In this document: positions 61,798 through 64,000 of the stretch, one piece after another
Layout: every line of letters begins with the position of its first letter
How positions within the stretch are numbered: position 1 is the stretch's first letter
Assembly: GCF_020535565.1 (NCBI RefSeq)
Contig: NZ_CP084758.1
Coordinates: 3,857,001-3,921,000, forward strand
Length of the DNA stretch: 64,000 nucleotides
Direction: 5' to 3'
Source: Shinella sp. XGS7
Lineage (GTDB): Bacteria > Pseudomonadota > Gammaproteobacteria > Burkholderiales > Burkholderiaceae_C
Program-made: the position numbers and the translations under genes
The notes under the pieces: model-generated
Databases searched by the model: none
Seen by the model: the letters and a program-made list of their open reading frames with translations, nothing else
Told to the model about the DNA's origin: nothing

Positions 61798-63710
61798 GCG
61801 CTCACTTCCTCCTTGTCAAGCGCCGTCGGGGCGGCCGGCATCAGGTCCTGGCGTGGCAGTGTCAGCACCAGGCGGGTACCGCCCTCGGACGGCCGCTCGA
61901 TATCCAGGCGCGCCGATATGCGCGCAGCACGCTCGCGCATGATCTGCAGGCCCACCTGGGCGCCGGGCTCCGCCTCGGCCGCGACCACCGGCATGCCCCG
62001 GCCGTTGTCCTGGACCTCGAAGCGCCAGTGCGGGGCCTGGTCCACACGCAGGCTCACATGGTCGGCCTGAGCATGCTTGCGCACATTGGACAGCGCTTCC
62101 TGCAGGATGTGCAGGACCTGGACCTGCTGATCCGGCAGCAGCGGCAGACCGGTGCCGCGCAACTGCAAATGGGTGGTGACGCCGCTCTGGTGCTCAAACT
62201 TGGCCAGCATGGTGCGGATCGCATGCTCGATGTCCTCATGCCCCGGCCGGGTCCGGAAATGCACCAACAGCTCGCGCACATTGGCATAGCACTCACGCAC
62301 GCCGGTATCGATCTCGGCCAGGCTGCGCATCAGCTCCTGCTCATCCCGGCGCTGAACGGCGCCATGCAGCAGCTGCACATGGATCTTCAGAAAGGCCAGC
62401 ACCTGGGCGATGGAATCGTGAAGCTCCTGCGCCAGCAGATTGCGCTCCTCCGAGACCGCCATCTCGCGGTCGCGCGCCGCCAGGCGCAGATTGTCCACCT
62501 GGGTGGCGAACTGGCCGACCAGCGCCTCCAGCAGCTGGCGCTCCTGCTCGCCCAGACGCTGCTCGCCATAGTGGAACAGCTCCACTTCGCCGATCGCGCC
62601 GGTGCCGCTACGCATGGGCAGCGAGACCACGGTCTGGTAGCCCGCTGCGGCGCAGTGCCCCAGGCTGGCCAGCCCTTCGCGCAGGATGGGGATGACGCGA
62701 GCCCCCTCCGGCGTCGGCGCCGCGCCGCAGGCACAGCTGCCGTGCTCCAGGCACTGCTCGGACTCGACCATGGCCTGCGGCAGGCAGGTCTGGGCCAGCA
62801 TGATCCAACGTGCACCGCCCTGGGCCGACAGGCGCACCGCGCAGGCGTCGGCCCGGGCGATCCTGGCAATGCACTCGGCAAAGGTCTGGCCCAGCGCCTC
62901 AAGCCCGCCTTCGGTCTGATGCCCCAGCTGCGCCACCTCGTACAGAGCCTGCAGCTGTTCGTTCTGCCGGGCCAGGTGCGCCGTCTTCTCCTTGACCTTG
63001 CCTTCCAGCCCCTCGTAAGCCTGTTGCAGGGCCTGGGCCATGCGGTTGAAGCCCCGCGCCAACTCCCGGAACTCTTCGACAGAAGCAGACTCATCCACGC
63101 GGGCTCCGAGCTGACCGGCGGCGGCGCGCTGCAAGCCTTCACGTAGGCGCTGCAATGGCTGGACGATCCAGACATAAGTGCCTGACACAAAGACGACGGA
63201 GGCTGCGACCACCAGCACCACCAACCCCAGGCAGAGTCCGCCCAGGATGGAGGTTCGGGCTGCGATCGTATGCTCGATGGCGCCTACCAAGCCATCAATG
63301 CGCGCAACGAAAACGTCGGCGTGCTGACGCATCACCGCCGGAGACAGGTCTTCGGACAAGGCTGTCTTGAGCACAGGCCACTGCCGCTCGATCTCTTCGA
63401 GACGTTCACGACAGTCCTGGGTATCCGGCACAAAGAGAGGTCGTTGAGGATCCCCGCTGCGCAAACGGGCCAGCATCTGCTCAAAATCACGGAAATCGCT
63501 CGCAAGACTGCTTGCGTCGCCGGCAGCCTGGGCAAGTGTCATGCGGTAGCTCAGCATGCGCATGCGCCCTGCCTCATTGATAGCGCCGGCCCCGCCCTCT
63601 AGCTGCCACGACACCCAGACGGTGAACGCGATCGAGGCGAGAGCAATCACCAAGAAGCTGGTCTGGATGAGCGCTAACTTGCCTACTAGGCTGCGAGTGC
63701 GATGAAACAT
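61794..63710 (-). CDS. narX: NarX, nitrate/nitrite sensor histidine kinase
   Basis: A 638-aa membrane kinase. Helix 1 is about residues 15-35, then a periplasmic sensor with the P-box-like INEAGRMRMLSYRMTLAQAAG, helix 2 (ILGGLCLGLVVLVVAASVVFV), HAMP, a GAF-like central part with several cysteines (CLPQAMVESEQCLEHGSCACG), the phospho-acceptor LAQELHDSIAQ and an HATPase ending near GTRLVLTLP. The start is taken at 63710 (MFHRTRSLVGKLALIQ). Earlier in-frame codons have no coding character and contain an Fnr box. Confidence 0.94.
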   Translation of the reverse strand: MFHRTRSLVGKLALIQTSFLVIALASIAFTVWVSWQLEGGAGAINEAGRMRMLSYRMTLAQAAGDASSLASDFRDFEQMLARLRSGDPQRPLFVPDTQDCRERLEEIERQWPVLKTALSEDLSPAVMRQHADVFVARIDGLVGAIEHTIAARTSILGGLCLGLVVLVVAASVVFVSGTYVWIVQPLQRLREGLQRAAAGQLGARVDESASVEEFRELARGFNRMAQALQQAYEGLEGKVKEKTAHLARQNEQLQALYEVAQLGHQTEGGLEALGQTFAECIARIARADACAVRLSAQGGARWIMLAQTCLPQAMVESEQCLEHGSCACGAAPTPEGARVIPILREGLASLGHCAAAGYQTVVSLPMRSGTGAIGEVELFHYGEQRLGEQERQLLEALVGQFATQVDNLRLAARDREMAVSEERNLLAQELHDSIAQVLAFLKIHVQLLHGAVQRRDEQELMRSLAEIDTGVRECYANVRELLVHFRTRPGHEDIEHAIRTMLAKFEHQSGVTTHLQLRGTGLPLLPDQQVQVLHILQEALSNVRKHAQADHVSLRVDQAPHWRFEVQDNGRGMPVVAAEAEPGAQVGLQIMRERAARISARLDIERPSEGGTRLVLTLPRQDLMPAAPTALDKEEVSA

Positions 63711-63747
63711 GGTCACAAGACCATAGTTCCAGCACACGAGCAGATGC

Positions 63748-63761
63748 TTGACGAATATCAA
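63748..63761. promoter_or_regulatory. Fnr-type box upstream of narX
   Basis: TTGAC-GAAT-ATCAA differs at one half-site base from the Fnr consensus and is the best match in the window. Its centre is 44 bp from the narX ATG, so a class II start site would lie almost at the start codon, implying a very short or absent leader, or a different start site. Confidence 0.65.
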
Positions 63762-64000
63762 GCCAGCCGCACGTCCACCTTCTGCAAGCGCATTCAGTTT
63801 GAATCTCTGCACCCGCTGTTTCGATAGCCCTGCAACGTGCTCAGGTGCCACGGCTTCAGGTCCACTCCTCAGCCAACTCTCAACTGCCCCTCCGCGCAAG
63901 TGTGTCAGCGTTCAAACTCTGGGCCTACTGCCCCTGGTCTTGCCCCTTGCTGACGATGCCCACTGACGCCGGGGCCGAGCTACCTGGCGCGTTTACCTCC
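63762..64000. other. right edge of window, no gene recognised
   Basis: No ORF with a recognisable product is found here; the in-frame continuation of narX has no domain character. The region presumably contains the rest of the narX upstream region, and any neighbour lies beyond the window. Confidence 0.4.

Overview
The window comes from a GC-rich betaproteobacterium. Gene order and protein style point to Burkholderiales of the Rubrivivax/Roseateles/Comamonadaceae type; this is an inference from recognisable families, not a database result. It is essentially one continuous denitrification and anaerobic-respiration supercluster of about 50 kb. A large adhesin gene and a stretch of mobile-element debris lie on its left side.

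Layout. 1-0.25 kb: a tRNA-Ser(GGA) with its own terminator. 0.4-12.0 kb, minus strand: one giant glycine-rich autotransporter of 3874 aa. 12.0-14.0 kb: a bidirectional terminator, a 23-nt remnant of a tRNA-like 3' end, an intact IS3-family element with a 3-bp target duplication, and a 113-bp mini-element with related ends. 14.0-14.9 kb: an AT-richer Crp/Fnr-like regulator. 14.95-24.3 kb, minus strand: nosZ-nosR-nosD-nosF-nosY-nosL plus a second NosL-like gene (N2O reduction). 24.5-26.0 kb, plus strand: a small cytochrome c and the NosX/ApbE flavin transferase. 25.9-31.9 kb, minus strand: a seven-gene, tightly coupled NO-response operon (DUF2249 protein, NnrS, NsrR, CcoG-like, second NnrS, DUF59, unknown membrane protein). 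32.1-34.5 kb, plus strand: ubiU-ubiV-ubiT, O2-independent ubiquinone synthesis. 34.5-37.4 kb, minus strand: class III ribonucleotide reductase, with the glycyl-radical loop on a separate 65-aa ORF between nrdD and nrdG. 37.6-43.1 kb, plus strand: norC-norB-norQ-ferredoxin membrane protein-norD. 43.2-44.8 kb: two tandem Dnr-type Crp/Fnr regulators. 44.8-47.3 kb, minus strand: nirS and a d1-related periplasmic protein. 47.5-49.5 kb, plus strand: a TonB-dependent receptor divergent from nirS. 49.5-63.7 kb, minus strand: narX-narL, narK1-narK2-narG-narH-narJ-narI, a PpiC-type isomerase and a beta-carbonic anhydrase.

How it works together. NarGHI reduces nitrate imported by NarK1/K2, NirS reduces nitrite to NO, NorCB reduces NO to N2O and NosZ reduces N2O to N2. 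Accessory genes mature or power each enzyme. UbiUVT supplies quinone for these quinol-linked chains without oxygen, and NrdD/NrdG supplies deoxynucleotides without oxygen. Regulation can be read in part: TTGAN-N4-NTCAA-type Fnr/Dnr boxes lie upstream of narX, norC, nirS/TonB receptor, ubiU, both Dnr genes and, more weakly, the nos and narK regions. An NsrR-like dyad precedes the NO-response operon, and two NrdR-type boxes one three-turn interval apart precede nrdD. The genes for heme d1 synthesis are not in the window and must be elsewhere if NirS is active.
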